64,000 bases of DNA from Arthrobacter zhaoxinii (GCF_024385505.1 NZ_JANFLT010000001.1:1-64000); one strand, 5' to 3'. Positions 37,065-46,874 are shown, numbered from the stretch's first letter. Program-made: numbers and translations. The notes: a model not told the origin generated them from the letters alone.

Positions 37065-37195
37065 GGCCGCCCGTCCCCGGTCAGCGGTTGGCAGCTCCCC
37101 CTCCCGCCGGGACGCCGGGGCAAGCGATAATTTTAGGAAGACATGTGGTCGGGGATACGCTTCTAGGGCTAGCGCCCACGCGACTGGAGAACAAG

Positions 37196-38686
37196 TTGAC
37201 TGCTAATAGCCCGGCGGATAAGTCCGCAACGAAAACTGATGTACTGCTGATCGGCGGCGGCATCATGAGCGCGACCCTCGGGGCGTTCCTGAAGCAGCTC
37301 CAGCCAGACTGGGACATCTCCCTCTACGAGCGCCTCGACCGCGCGGGGCTGGAAAGCTCCGACCCGTGGAACAACGCGGGAACCGGCCATGCCGCACTCT
37401 GCGAGCTCAACTACAGCCCGGCCTCGGCCGACGGCTCCGTTGACCCGGCAAAGGCGGTGGGCATCAACGAGCAGTTCCAGGTTTCCCGGCAGTTCTGGTC
37501 GCATCTGGTGTCTTCCGGCCACATCTCCAACAGCTTCATCAATCCGCTGCCGCACATGAGCTTCGTCTGGGGTGACGCGCATTCGGAGTACCTGCGCCGC
37601 CGCTACGAGTCGCTGAGCGCCCAGCCCCTGTTCAAGACCATGGAGTTCTCCGAGGACCCGGCCAAGCTGGCCGAATGGGCCCCCCTGATCATGGAAGGGC
37701 GCGACCCGTCCCAGCGCGTTGCCGCCTCGCGCGTTGCCGGCGGCACCGACGTCGACTTCGGTGCGCTGACCCGCGAACTGACCAACTACCTTGGCGCCAA
37801 CGGCGTGAACATGCACTTCCGCCACGAGGTCGGCAATGTGTCGCGTTCCTCCACCGGCGGCTGGGAGGTCAAGGTCAAGGACCTGGCTGCCGGCACCACC
37901 AGCACCGTTTCCGCCCGCTTCGTCTTCATCGGCGGCGGCGGCGGAGCCCTGCACCTGCTCCAGGCCTCCGGCATCCCCGAGGGCAAGGGCTTCGGCGGCT
38001 TCCCCGTCTCCGGCCAGTTCCTGCGCTCCACGGACGAATCCATCATTTCGCGCCACAACGCGAAGGTGTACGGGCAGGCCTCCGTCGGTGCACCGCCCAT
38101 GTCGGTCCCGCACCTGGACACCCGCTTCGTCAATGGCCAGCGTTCCCTGCTGTTCGGCCCGTACGGCGGCTTCTCCCCGAAGTTCCTGAAGACCGGTTCC
38201 TACCTGGACCTGCCGCTTTCGGTCCGCCCGTCCAACCTCGTGCCGATGCTGGGCGTGGCCAAGGACAACATGAGCCTGGTCAAGTACCTCGTCACCGAGG
38301 TGATGAAGACCCGTGAAGGCAAAACGCAGGCGCTGCAGGAATTCATGCCGTCCGCGAAGACCGAAGGCTGGGACCTCATCACCGCGGGCCAGCGTGTCCA
38401 GGTCATCAAGAAGGACCCGAAGAAGGGCGGCGTGCTGCAGTTCGGCACCGAACTCATCACCGCCGCGGACGGCTCCATCGGCGCCCTGCTCGGGGCTTCC
38501 CCCGGCGCTTCCACGGCACCGCCCATCATGATCAACCTGCTCAAGCGCGCCTTCCCCCGCCAGTTCGGCGGCTGGGAACCGAAGATCAAGGAAATGATCC
38601 CGGGCTACGGCGTGAAGCTCAACGAGAACGAGCAGCTGGCGGCGGAGATCGAAGCCGACACCACCAAGGTCCTGGGACTTTCCTAG
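37196..38686 (+). CDS. mqo: Malate:quinone oxidoreductase
   Basis: A 496-residue FAD-dependent, membrane-associated enzyme that oxidises malate to oxaloacetate and passes electrons to quinones. The FAD motif [13 protein letters not shown] lies at residues 17-29. The Mqo blocks [45 protein letters not shown] and [13 protein letters not shown] are all present. The start is TTG, judged from GGAGA five bases upstream and the usual Mqo length; the frame further upstream is not family-like. Mqo replaces or supplements soluble malate dehydrogenase in many actinobacteria. Confidence 0.95.
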   Translation: MTANSPADKSATKTDVLLIGGGIMSATLGAFLKQLQPDWDISLYERLDRAGLESSDPWNNAGTGHAALCELNYSPASADGSVDPAKAVGINEQFQVSRQFWSHLVSSGHISNSFINPLPHMSFVWGDAHSEYLRRRYESLSAQPLFKTMEFSEDPAKLAEWAPLIMEGRDPSQRVAASRVAGGTDVDFGALTRELTNYLGANGVNMHFRHEVGNVSRSSTGGWEVKVKDLAAGTTSTVSARFVFIGGGGGALHLLQASGIPEGKGFGGFPVSGQFLRSTDESIISRHNAKVYGQASVGAPPMSVPHLDTRFVNGQRSLLFGPYGGFSPKFLKTGSYLDLPLSVRPSNLVPMLGVAKDNMSLVKYLVTEVMKTREGKTQALQEFMPSAKTEGWDLITAGQRVQVIKKDPKKGGVLQFGTELITAADGSIGALLGASPGASTAPPIMINLLKRAFPRQFGGWEPKIKEMIPGYGVKLNENEQLAAEIEADTTKVLGLS

Positions 38687-38700
38687 CACCTGCTGTAGCC

Positions 38701-38736
38701 GCGGCGCAGGTTCCCCTTTCGGCGGGCCTGCGCCGC
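38701..38736 (+). terminator. Stem-loop after mqo
   Basis: GCGGCGCAGG and CCTGCGCCGC are perfect 10-bp arms around a 16-base loop, starting 14 bases after the mqo stop. No T-run follows. Confidence 0.55.
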
Positions 38737-38804
38737 GACAGGCTTTACGACGCCGGCGCTGCGGGCGTTTTCCAACTCCAGTTCGCCCTTCCTAAGGCAG
38801 GATC

Positions 38805-41800
38805 ATGGACCGTTTGGCCAAGCTGTCCCTCTCCAACCGGGCGCTCATTGCCCTGATCACGGTTTTCGTGGCGGTTTTCGGGGTCATTTCAATGAGCTCC
38901 CTGAAGCAGGAACTGATCCCGTCACTGGAGTTTCCGCAGATCAGCGTCATCACGGCCCTGCCCGGGGCTTCCCCCGAGGTAGTGGATGCCCAGATCAGCG
39001 AACCGCTGGAAGGCGCCCTCACCGCCGTCGAAGGCCTCGAGTCCTCCTCGGCGACGTCCCGGTCCGGGATCTCCACGATCAGCCTGACCTTCGCCTACGG
39101 AACCGACCTGGACCGGGCACGCGGGCAGGTGGACCGGGCCATTTCCAACTCCCGCCAGCTGCTTCCCGACGATGCCAATCCGCAGTCGCTGGCCGGAAGC
39201 ATCAGCGATTTCCCGATTGTCTACCTTGCGGTGTCCTCGGATGAACCGCTGGCCGAGCTCAACGCGGATCTGCAGCGACTGACGGTTCCGCGCCTGCAGA
39301 AGATCGAAGGTGTCCGCACGGCCGAGGTGACGGGCGGCTCCACCCGCCACGTGGCCATCCTGCCCGACAACGCAGCCCTGGCCGCCGCCGGCGTCACCCC
39401 CACGGCCATCGTCGACGCACTGGAGAACAGCGGAGACCTGCTGCCTGCCGGCACGGTCGAGGAAGGCAGCCGCACCCTGTCGATCCAGGTGGGCGCACCG
39501 CTGGACAGCCTCGAGAAGATTTCCGGCCTGCCGGTCGAATCCAGCCAGTCGACTCCGGGCAGCACGCCGGTCACCATCGGCGACGTGGCATCGGTGGACA
39601 TCACCGAGGATGAATCCAGCTCCATCACCCGTACCAACGGCGAAGCCACCCTGGCTGTGTCCATCACCAAGACCCCGGCCGGGGATACGGTCGGCATTTC
39701 CCACGAAGTCATGGACCTGCTGCCCGCACTCCAGGATGAACTGGGCAACGGCGCCGTCTTCACGGTCATCTTCGACCAGGCCCCGTTCATTGAAAAATCC
39801 ATTTCCGACCTCACCACGGAGGGACTGCTCGGCCTCGGCTTCGCAGTCCTGGTGATCCTGGTCTTCCTGCTCTCGCTGCGCTCCACGCTGGTCACGGCCG
39901 TGTCCATTCCGCTGTCGCTGCTGGTGACCTTCATCGGGCTGCTCGCCTTCGGGTACTCCCTGAACATCCTCACCCTCGGTGCGCTGACCATCGCCATCGG
40001 CCGCGTCGTGGATGACTCCATTGTGGTGATCGAGAACATCAAGCGGCACCTCGGCTACGGCGAGGACAAACGCAGTGCCATCCTGACCGCCGTCCGCGAG
40101 GTCGCCGGCGCCGTAACGGCGTCGACCCTCACCACTGTGGCGGTGTTTGCACCCATCGCCTTTGTCGGCGGCCTGGCGGGCGAGCTGTTCCGCCCCTTCG
40201 CAGTGACCACAACGCTCGCCCTGCTGGCCTCCCTGCTGGTGTCGCTGACGATTGTCCCGGTGCTGGCCTACTGGTTCCTAAAGTCCTCCCCGCCGGTCGC
40301 CGATCCGGCGGCCTACCGTGCCGAGGCCGAGGAACGCGAATCGCGGACCCTCCTGCAGCGCGGCTACCTGCCGCTCCTGCGCACCACCCAGCGCCACCCC
40401 GTCTACACGGTGACCGCCGGGCTGATCATCCTCGCCGCGACCGCGGCAATGACCCCGCTGCTGCCCACCAACCTGCTGGGCGACACGGGACAGAACACCT
40501 TCAGCGTGCGGCAGGAGCTGCCGGCGGGCACCTCCCTCGAACGGACCTCCGAGGCCGCCGCCGAGGTGGAGGACATCCTCGGCGGCACCGAGGGCGTCAA
40601 GGACGTCCAGGTCACCATGGGCACCTCCACGTCCGGGCTCGGAGCCTTCACCGGCGGCGGCTCCTCGGTGGCGAATTTCACCGTCATCACCGAGGAAGGC
40701 GTGGACCAGGTGGCACTGCGGGACACCGTGCGGTCCGCGCTTGAGGACGTCGACGACGACGCCGGCGTTCTCACCCTGGGCAGCACCGGCGGCGGCTTCG
40801 GGACCTCCAACACGGTGGACATTTCCCTCTCAGCCGGGGATCCGGCCGACCTGCAGCCGGCCAGTGACGCCTTGGTGGAGGCCATGTCCGATCTGCCGGG
40901 CGTCGCGGAGGCGAGCAGCAACCTGTCCTCCTCCCAGCCCGTGGTGCAGATCAGCATCGACCGGGCCAAGGCAGTTGCCGCCGGCCTGAACGAGCAGCAG
41001 ATTGCCGGCCTGGTGGCTTCCACCATCAGCCCGCTGCCGGCCGGATCGGTGCGGCTGGGCACCGATGACCTCCAGGTACTCATCGGCGAGGGCACCCCCA
41101 TCACGTCGCTGGAGCAGCTGAACAGCATTTCGGTGCCCGCCGGCACCGGAGCCGTGCCGCTGAGCTCCCTGGCCACGGTGGAAGAGGTGGAGGTCCCGAC
41201 GTCGGTCTCCTCGTCCGGCGGCGAGCGCACCGCCGTCGTCTCCGTCTCCCCGGACGGGGACAACCTGGGCGCGACCATCACCGAAGTCCAGAACCGCCTG
41301 GCCGAGGTGGACCTGCCCGCCAGCGTGACCGCAGAACTCAGCGGCGCCGCCACCCAGCAGAACGAGTCCTTCACCCAGCTCGGCCTGGCCCTGCTGGCGG
41401 CCATTGCCATCGTCTACGTGATCATGGTCGCCACCTTCAAGTCCCTGCTGCAGCCGCTGATCCTGCTGGTCTCCATCCCGTTTGCGGCCACCGGCGCCGT
41501 CCTGCTGCTGCTGCTCACCGGGGTTCCGCTGGGCCTGCCGTCCCTGGTCGGCATGCTTATGCTGGTGGGCATTGTGGTGACCAACGCCATTGTCCTGATG
41601 GACCTGATCAACCAGTACCGGCAGCCGCGGGGCAGCGAACCGGGCATGAATGTGGAGGACGCCATCTTCCGCGGCGCCCGCCAGCGCCTGCGCCCCATCC
41701 TCATGACCGCGCTGGCCACCGTCTTCGCCCTCACCCCGATGGCGCTGGGCATAACCGGGGAGGGCGGCTTCATCTCCCGTCCGCTGGCCATTGTGGTGAT

Positions 41801-41927
41801 CGGCGGGCTGATCTCCTCCACCGCCCTGACGCTGATCCTGGTACCGGTGCTTTACCGCCTGGTGGAGGGGGCCCGCGAGAAGCGGCAGCAGCGGAAGGAA
41901 ACTGCCGGGGCGGCTGCCGGGGCCTAG
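38805..41927 (+). CDS. RND-family efflux transporter, HAE/AcrB-like
   Basis: A 1040-residue proton-driven exporter with the AcrB/HAE layout: helix 1 (ALIALITVFVAVFGVISMSSL), a large extracytoplasmic domain, helices 2-6 with VVDDSIVVIENIKRHL (the proton-relay Asp pair in helix 4) and the second half ending RPLAIVVIGGLISSTALTLILVPVLYRLVEG. PGASPEVVDAQISEPLE and the GTSTSG-type loops are typical. The C-terminus is short and basic. No membrane-fusion protein or outer channel is encoded nearby, as expected for a single-membrane cell. The substrate is unknown; drugs, lipids or metals are possible. Confidence 0.92.
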   Translation: MDRLAKLSLSNRALIALITVFVAVFGVISMSSLKQELIPSLEFPQISVITALPGASPEVVDAQISEPLEGALTAVEGLESSSATSRSGISTISLTFAYGTDLDRARGQVDRAISNSRQLLPDDANPQSLAGSISDFPIVYLAVSSDEPLAELNADLQRLTVPRLQKIEGVRTAEVTGGSTRHVAILPDNAALAAAGVTPTAIVDALENSGDLLPAGTVEEGSRTLSIQVGAPLDSLEKISGLPVESSQSTPGSTPVTIGDVASVDITEDESSSITRTNGEATLAVSITKTPAGDTVGISHEVMDLLPALQDELGNGAVFTVIFDQAPFIEKSISDLTTEGLLGLGFAVLVILVFLLSLRSTLVTAVSIPLSLLVTFIGLLAFGYSLNILTLGALTIAIGRVVDDSIVVIENIKRHLGYGEDKRSAILTAVREVAGAVTASTLTTVAVFAPIAFVGGLAGELFRPFAVTTTLALLASLLVSLTIVPVLAYWFLKSSPPVADPAAYRAEAEERESRTLLQRGYLPLLRTTQRHPVYTVTAGLIILAATAAMTPLLPTNLLGDTGQNTFSVRQELPAGTSLERTSEAAAEVEDILGGTEGVKDVQVTMGTSTSGLGAFTGGGSSVANFTVITEEGVDQVALRDTVRSALEDVDDDAGVLTLGSTGGGFGTSNTVDISLSAGDPADLQPASDALVEAMSDLPGVAEASSNLSSSQPVVQISIDRAKAVAAGLNEQQIAGLVASTISPLPAGSVRLGTDDLQVLIGEGTPITSLEQLNSISVPAGTGAVPLSSLATVEEVEVPTSVSSSGGERTAVVSVSPDGDNLGATITEVQNRLAEVDLPASVTAELSGAATQQNESFTQLGLALLAAIAIVYVIMVATFKSLLQPLILLVSIPFAATGAVLLLLLTGVPLGLPSLVGMLMLVGIVVTNAIVLMDLINQYRQPRGSEPGMNVEDAIFRGARQRLRPILMTALATVFALTPMALGITGEGGFISRPLAIVVIGGLISSTALTLILVPVLYRLVEGAREKRQQRKETAGAAAGA

Positions 41928-41996
41928 CAGGCCCCGGCAGCCCCGGGCGGGGCCGCCGGCGGGAATGAAAGAATGCCGGCGCCCGTTGAAGGGGAA

Positions 41997-42012
41997 ATGC
42001 ATGCGTATGCAT
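41997..42012. promoter_or_regulatory. Candidate MarR operator overlapping a -10 box
   Basis: ATGCATGCGTATGCAT is a near-perfect dyad (14 of 16 positions) and overlaps TATACT (42012-42017), a likely -10 box, 37-52 bases before the LLM oxidoreductase gene. The MarR gene lies directly downstream in the same operon, so autoregulation is plausible. Confidence 0.5.
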
Positions 42013-42048
42013 ATACTTTAAGAAACACCCGAACGTCCGGAGGACACC

Positions 42049-43149
42049 ATGCAGATCGGCGTATTCAGCGTCAGCGACATCACCCGGGACCCCGTCACCG
42101 GGAAACTCCCCACGGAAGCTGAGCGGATCAAGGCAGCGGTGGCCATCGCCCGCAAGGTCGAAGAGATCGGCATGGACGTCTACGCCACCGGCGAGCACCA
42201 CAACCCGCCCTTCTACGCCAGCTCCCCCACCACGCTGCTGGGCTACATCGCCGCGCAGACCGAGCGGATCATCCTCTCCACCACCACCACGCTGATCACC
42301 ACGAATGACCCGGTGAAGATTGCCGAGGACTTCGCCATGCTCCAGCACCTGGCCGACGGCCGGGTGGACCTGGTGCTGGGACGCGGCAATACCGCCCCGG
42401 TCTACCCCTGGTTCGGCAAGGATCCGCAGGACTCGGTGGAACTGACCGTGGAGAACTACAACCTCCTGCGCCAGCTCTGGGACAAGGAGACGGTGAACTG
42501 GGAGGGCAAGTTCCGCACCCCGCTGCACAACTTCACGGCCACGCCCCGGCCGCTCGACGGCGTGGCCCCCTTTGTCTGGCACGGTTCCATCCGCACGCCG
42601 CAGGTGGCGGAGATTGCCGCGTACTTCGGGGACGGCTTCTTCGCCAACAACATCTTCTGGCCGAAGGAGCACTACATGCAGCTGATCGGCCTGTACCGCG
42701 AGCGCTACGAACACTACGGCCACGGCCGCGCCGACCAGGCCGTAGTGGGACTGGGCGGACAGTTCTTTATGCGGAAGAACTCCCAGGACGCTGTCAACGA
42801 GTTCCGTCCGTACTTCGACAACGCCCCCGTCTACGGCCACGGTCCGTCCATGGAGGACTTCACCGCCCAGACACCGCTGACCGTCGGCAGCCCGCAGGAG
42901 GTGCTGGAGAAGACCCTGAGTTTCCAGGAGTACTTCGGCGACTACCAGCGCCAGCTGTTCCTGATCGACCACGCCGGGCTGCCGCTGAAGACGGTCCTGG
43001 AGCAGCTGGACCTCTTCGGCGAATACGTGCTGCCGGAACTGCGGAAGGAATTCGATGCCCGCCGCCCGGCGGACGTTCCCGAGGGCCCCACCCACGCCGC
43101 GCGCGTGGCGGCGCGGGATGCTGCCGCGTCGACCCCCGCGGTTCAGTAG
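42049..43149 (+). CDS. LLM-class flavin-dependent oxidoreductase
   Basis: A 366-residue luciferase-like (FMN or F420) monooxygenase. It begins QIGVFSVSD, with EEIGMDVYATGEHHNPPF, LSTTTTLITTNDPVKIAEDFAMLQHLADGRVDLVLGRGN and the FADGFFANNIFWP-type block. The substrate is unknown; many relatives oxidise aromatic or long-chain compounds. The MarR regulator follows after nine bases and shares the promoter. A strong ribosome site (GTCCGGAGGACACC) precedes the ATG. The last about 20 residues are an Ala-rich tail. Confidence 0.9.
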   Translation: MQIGVFSVSDITRDPVTGKLPTEAERIKAAVAIARKVEEIGMDVYATGEHHNPPFYASSPTTLLGYIAAQTERIILSTTTTLITTNDPVKIAEDFAMLQHLADGRVDLVLGRGNTAPVYPWFGKDPQDSVELTVENYNLLRQLWDKETVNWEGKFRTPLHNFTATPRPLDGVAPFVWHGSIRTPQVAEIAAYFGDGFFANNIFWPKEHYMQLIGLYRERYEHYGHGRADQAVVGLGGQFFMRKNSQDAVNEFRPYFDNAPVYGHGPSMEDFTAQTPLTVGSPQEVLEKTLSFQEYFGDYQRQLFLIDHAGLPLKTVLEQLDLFGEYVLPELRKEFDARRPADVPEGPTHAARVAARDAAASTPAVQ

Positions 43150-43158
43150 GCTGGAACA

Positions 43159-43614
43159 ATGCACTCAACGAATGACGCCACGGCGAAACAGGCAGCGGAA
43201 GCGTGGGAATCGCTGTTCCGCGTCCAGGTAGGCGTTATGCGTCGGCTGCAGCGGGATCCGGAGTTCCGGGACCTGACCATGCGGGAGTACGACGTCCTGT
43301 TCAACCTGACGCGCTGCCCCGGCGGCTGGATCCGGCTCAATGAGCTCAACGAACACCTGCTCATCAGCCAGCCCAGCCTGAGCCGGATGGTGGACCGGCT
43401 CCAGGCCCGCGGCCTGGTGCAGCGCCGGCCCGCCGAGAACGACCAGCGAGGTGTTGAACTCTCACTGACCGAGGAGGGACGGGCGGTCCAGCGCCGCCTG
43501 GGCCGCATCCACGTGCGCGGGATCCATGAGCTGCTGACCCCGGCCCTGGACAGCGCGGAACTGGAACAGCTGAAGGAACTGACGGACAAGGTCCTGGCCA
43601 GCCTGGAGGACTAA
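43159..43614 (+). CDS. MarR-family transcriptional regulator
   Basis: A 151-residue winged-helix repressor. The DNA-binding region is IRLNELNEHLLISQPSLSRMVDRLQARGLV, with wing RRPAENDQRGVELSLTEEG. A long C-terminal dimer helix follows. It is co-transcribed with the LLM oxidoreductase. The dyad at 41997-42012 is its best candidate operator. No Cys is seen at a redox-sensing position, so a small-molecule ligand is more likely. Confidence 0.9.
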   Translation: MHSTNDATAKQAAEAWESLFRVQVGVMRRLQRDPEFRDLTMREYDVLFNLTRCPGGWIRLNELNEHLLISQPSLSRMVDRLQARGLVQRRPAENDQRGVELSLTEEGRAVQRRLGRIHVRGIHELLTPALDSAELEQLKELTDKVLASLED

Positions 43615-43622
43615 GCCGCAGC

Positions 43623-44099
43623 TCACATCCCGGTGTCCGCGGCAGCCAGCAGCAGCGGCAGCATCCGTCCCTGGAAATGCGTGTTCAGCACAATCACGGA
43701 TGAGGTCCGCAGGACGGTGTTGGTGAAGACAATGGCGTCGATGACCCGCTGCAGATCCGAATTGGACCGCGCTGCCACCCGGGCCAGCAGGTCGCTCTCT
43801 CCCGAGACGGTGTGGACCTCCTGGATTTCCGGAATGCGGGACAGCGCTGCGACCACCGCGTCGTGGCCGGTGTCCTGGCGGATGGTGAGCGAGCAGTACG
43901 CCACGACGTCGTACCCCAGGGCCTCGGCGTCGATCCGCGGACCCCATCCGGCAATCACTCCGGTCTCCTGCATCCGGTCCAGGCGTGCCTGCACGGTGGC
44001 CCGGGCAACGGACAGCCGGCGCGAGGCCTCCAGCACCGACATCCGGGGGTTGTCGGTGAACAGGGTGACAATACGGGCGTCCAGCGCGTCGGTGGGCAT
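43623..44099 (-). CDS. Lrp/AsnC-family transcriptional regulator
   Basis: A 158-residue regulator with an N-terminal helix-turn-helix (ALDARIVTLFTDNPRMSVLEASRRLSVARATVQARLDRM) and a C-terminal RAM/ligand-binding domain (VAALSRIPEIQEVHTVSGESDLLARVAAR). AAAGGA precedes its ATG. It is divergent from the amino-acid permease gene, 185 bases apart. The 2-oxoacid dehydrogenase operon follows the permease. In other bacteria Lrp relatives control permeases and branched-chain oxoacid dehydrogenases, so this one is a good candidate controller of both. Confidence 0.92.
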   Translation of the reverse strand: MPTDALDARIVTLFTDNPRMSVLEASRRLSVARATVQARLDRMQETGVIAGWGPRIDAEALGYDVVAYCSLTIRQDTGHDAVVAALSRIPEIQEVHTVSGESDLLARVAARSNSDLQRVIDAIVFTNTVLRTSSVIVLNTHFQGRMLPLLLAAADTGM

Positions 44100-44132
44100 G
44101 GGGTCCTTTCAGGGGACTAAGCACAGGCAGTG

Positions 44133-44143
44133 TACAAATTGTA
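44133..44143. promoter_or_regulatory. Candidate Lrp operator
   Basis: TACAA-A-TTGTA is a perfect AT-rich dyad, 34 bases upstream of the Lrp-type gene and within the divergent promoter region. Lrp-family sites are often AT-rich short dyads of this kind. The assignment is an inference. Confidence 0.4.
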
Positions 44144-44284
44144 GAGCCAACGGTGCAGCCGGCCGGAACCGGGCACACACAAACGGCCTTAAGATGGAAT
44201 CCGGTATACAGTTCCGCGGCGGCTTCTCTGCCAGCCGGCGGCTGTACAGCCAGCCAATCCGTTCGTTCTAAGGCCCCTCCCGCT

Positions 44285-45712
44285 ATGCCCAGTTCCGCCC
44301 GCCCGTCCAGCACTGATACTGCACTTCCGGCCGGGGAACCGTCCGGCGCGAAGAAGATGCAGCCCAGGCACCTCGTCCTGATGAGCCTGGGCAGTGCCAT
44401 CGGCACCGGCCTCTTCGTAGGCTCCGGCGAAGGCATCGCGGCGGCCGGACCCGCGGTGCTGATTTCCTTCCTGATCGCCGGAACCATGGTGATCCTCATC
44501 ATGCGCATGATGGGAGAAATGGCGGCGGCCGACCCCAGCAGCGGCGCGTTTTCCGTGTATGCGGAGAAAGCCCTGGGGCGCACGGCCGGCACCACGGTCG
44601 GCTGGATGTGGTGGTTCCAGATAGTCATCGTCATTGCCGCCGAAGCCACGGCGGCCGCGGCCATCGTGGCCTCCCTGGTTCCCGGCGTCGAGCAGTGGAT
44701 GCTGGCGCTGGCGTTCATCATCGTGTTCACCGGGGTCAACCTGGCCGGAGCTGCCAGCCTGGGCGAATTCGAGTACTGGTTCGCCATCCTGAAGGTCGCG
44801 GCCATCATCATCTTCCTGGGCGTCGGCGTCGCCTTCGTGGCCGGCCTGCTTCCCGGCGTCGAGTCCCCCGGCACCTCCAACCTCTTCCACAACGGCGGCT
44901 TTATGCCCAACGGACTGACCGGCGTGGCCTCCGGACTGCTGCTGGTGGTGTTCGCCTTCGGCGGCACCGAGATCATCACCATCGCCGCCGCGGACACCGA
45001 GGAGCCGTCCAAGAACATTGCCGGGGCCATCAACTCGGTGATCTGGCGGATCCTGGTCTTCTACATCGGTTCGGTCCTGGTGATGGTCACCGTCCTGCCC
45101 TGGGACAGCGAAGCACTCAGCACCGGGCCGTTCGTGGCCGTCCTGCACGCAGCGCAGGTGCCCGGCGCGGACACCGTCATGGCGGTGGTCATTGTCATCG
45201 CCCTGCTGTCCGCCATGAACGCCAACCTGTACGGCGCCTCCCGGATGATCTACTCCCTGGCCGAGCGCGGCCGGGCACCGGGGGCCCTGGGCCGGCTGGG
45301 CTCCGGCGGAGTGCCGAGGCGGGCGGTGCTGGCCTCCGTGGTGTTCGGCTTCATTGCCGTGGTGCTGAACTACCTCTACCCCGACACCGTGCTGATGATC
45401 CTGCTCAACACGGTCGGCTCCACCTGCCTGGTGGTCTGGGGCATTTCCATCGTTTCGCAGATCATCCTGCGGCGGCGCGCGGAGGCCGCCGGCGTCGAAC
45501 TCACGTTCAAGATGTGGGCCTTCCCCTGGCTCTCCTACTTCGCGCTGGCGCTGCTGGCGGGCATCGTGGTCCTCGGGTTCTTCGACCCCGACGTCCGCGT
45601 CCAGCTGCTGGCGACGGCGGCCCTCAGCACCGTACTGGTGCTGCTGGCCTGGTCCTTCGAGCGGCGCACCGCCGCCAAGGGGCGTGCAGCGTCCGGCACA
45701 CTGGCCGAATAG
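44285..45712 (+). CDS. Amino-acid permease (APC superfamily)
   Basis: A 475-residue proton symporter of the amino-acid transporter (AAT) group, with 12 predicted helices. The first helix carries the unwound substrate motif GSAIGTGLFVGSGEGIAAAGP. Helix 3 contains MWWFQIVIVIAAEATAAA, and the helix-6 region FAFGGTEIITIAAADTEEPSKNI is typical of AAT permeases. The ATG at 44285 (MPSSARPS) removes a non-conserved extension; the ribosome site is weak. It is divergent from the Lrp regulator. Substrates may be neutral or branched-chain amino acids, given the neighbouring oxoacid dehydrogenase. Confidence 0.92.
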   Translation: MPSSARPSSTDTALPAGEPSGAKKMQPRHLVLMSLGSAIGTGLFVGSGEGIAAAGPAVLISFLIAGTMVILIMRMMGEMAAADPSSGAFSVYAEKALGRTAGTTVGWMWWFQIVIVIAAEATAAAAIVASLVPGVEQWMLALAFIIVFTGVNLAGAASLGEFEYWFAILKVAAIIIFLGVGVAFVAGLLPGVESPGTSNLFHNGGFMPNGLTGVASGLLLVVFAFGGTEIITIAAADTEEPSKNIAGAINSVIWRILVFYIGSVLVMVTVLPWDSEALSTGPFVAVLHAAQVPGADTVMAVVIVIALLSAMNANLYGASRMIYSLAERGRAPGALGRLGSGGVPRRAVLASVVFGFIAVVLNYLYPDTVLMILLNTVGSTCLVVWGISIVSQIILRRRAEAAGVELTFKMWAFPWLSYFALALLAGIVVLGFFDPDVRVQLLATAALSTVLVLLAWSFERRTAAKGRAASGTLAE

Positions 45713-45779
45713 GCATACCGGGTCCCGGCCGGACCCTTCCCCGGATGCGCAAACTGCATAGCAGAGAGTGTGGATGACC

Positions 45780-45802
45780 GACACATTTGCACAGAATGTG
45801 TC
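45780..45802. promoter_or_regulatory. Candidate operator of the 2-oxoacid dehydrogenase operon
   Basis: GACACATT-TGCACAG-AATGTGTC is a perfect 8-bp inverted repeat, 53 bases before the E1 alpha start. The position suits a promoter-proximal operator. The Lrp regulator two genes upstream is one candidate binder. Confidence 0.45.
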
Positions 45803-45854
45803 ATGTTCTGCACGCTGTTTGCCCACTGTGGCGTGAAGCACTAAATTGCGGACT

Positions 45855-46874
45855 ATGGACAATAATCTGCAATCTGCGGCCCTGCCGGCGGAGGAACTCC
45901 GGGAGCTGTACCGCCTGGTCACCGCCGTCCGGCAGCTGGACCTCGCCGCGATCGCCTGGCAGCGCCAGGGCATCATCCCCGGTTACGCCCCGGAACTGGG
46001 CCAGGAGGCCGCCCAGGTGGGCAGCGCCTTCGCCATGGATCCCGAGCACGACTTCGTTTTCCCCACCTACCGGGAAATGGGCGTGGCACTGACCATGGGC
46101 GTGGACATGACCGCCTACATGTCCACCCACAAGGCCAGCTGGCACGGCGGCCTCTACAACCCGGTGCAGACCCGGCTCGCACCCATCCAGGCAGTGGTCG
46201 GTGGGTCCGTGCTGCACGCCGTCGGCTGGGCGCACGGACAGACCCTCGCCGGGAACCCCGGCGTGGCCCTGACCTACTTCGGCGACGGCGCCAGCTCCCA
46301 GGGCGACGTCCATGAGGCCATGAACTTCGCCGGAGTCCTGAAGGCGCCGGTCATCTTCTTCGTCCAGAACAACGGCTGGGCCATCTCGCTGCCCACCGAG
46401 GCCCAGGTGGCCGGCGGCACCGTCGCCGCCCGCGCAGCCGGGTACGGCATCAAGGCCATCACGGTCGACGGCAACGACGCCGCCGCCGTCGTCCAGGCCA
46501 CCCGCGAAGCCGCCGCGCACGCCCGGTCCGGACACGGACCGGTGCTGATCGAGGCCATGACCTACCGCCGCGGCCCGCACTCCACCAGCGATGATCCCGG
46601 CAGGTACCGCAGCCTGGCGGAGGAACGCCGGGACGAGGGCGCAGACCCCGTCCGGCTGCTGGCGGACCGGCTGCTCGCCGACGGGATAGCCGACGCCGCG
46701 TTCCTGGACTCCGCGCTGCAGGACGCCAACGCCAACGCAGACCGTATCCGCGAGGGGGTTCTGGCGCTCGGCCCGCGCCCCGGATCCGAAATGTTCGACT
46801 TCGTTTTTGCCGAGCCCACCGACGCACTTCAAGCCCAGGCACGCGCCTGGCGGGAGGAATCCGAACATGTCTAA
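45855..46874 (+). CDS. 2-oxoacid (probably branched-chain) dehydrogenase E1 alpha
   Basis: A 339-residue ThDP-dependent subunit. The thiamine motif runs from GDG (143-145) to NN (172-173). Conserved blocks include GYAPELGQEAAQVG, FPTYREMGVAL and HEAMNFAGVLKAPV. Near the C-terminus TYRRGPHSTSDDP matches the loop of branched-chain and pyruvate E1 alpha. The ATG at 45855 is used; an in-frame TTG lies nine bases before. The neighbours support branched-chain oxoacids, but pyruvate or acetoin-derived substrates are not excluded. First gene of a four-gene operon. Confidence 0.9.
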   Translation: MDNNLQSAALPAEELRELYRLVTAVRQLDLAAIAWQRQGIIPGYAPELGQEAAQVGSAFAMDPEHDFVFPTYREMGVALTMGVDMTAYMSTHKASWHGGLYNPVQTRLAPIQAVVGGSVLHAVGWAHGQTLAGNPGVALTYFGDGASSQGDVHEAMNFAGVLKAPVIFFVQNNGWAISLPTEAQVAGGTVAARAAGYGIKAITVDGNDAAAVVQATREAAAHARSGHGPVLIEAMTYRRGPHSTSDDPGRYRSLAEERRDEGADPVRLLADRLLADGIADAAFLDSALQDANANADRIREGVLALGPRPGSEMFDFVFAEPTDALQAQARAWREESEHV

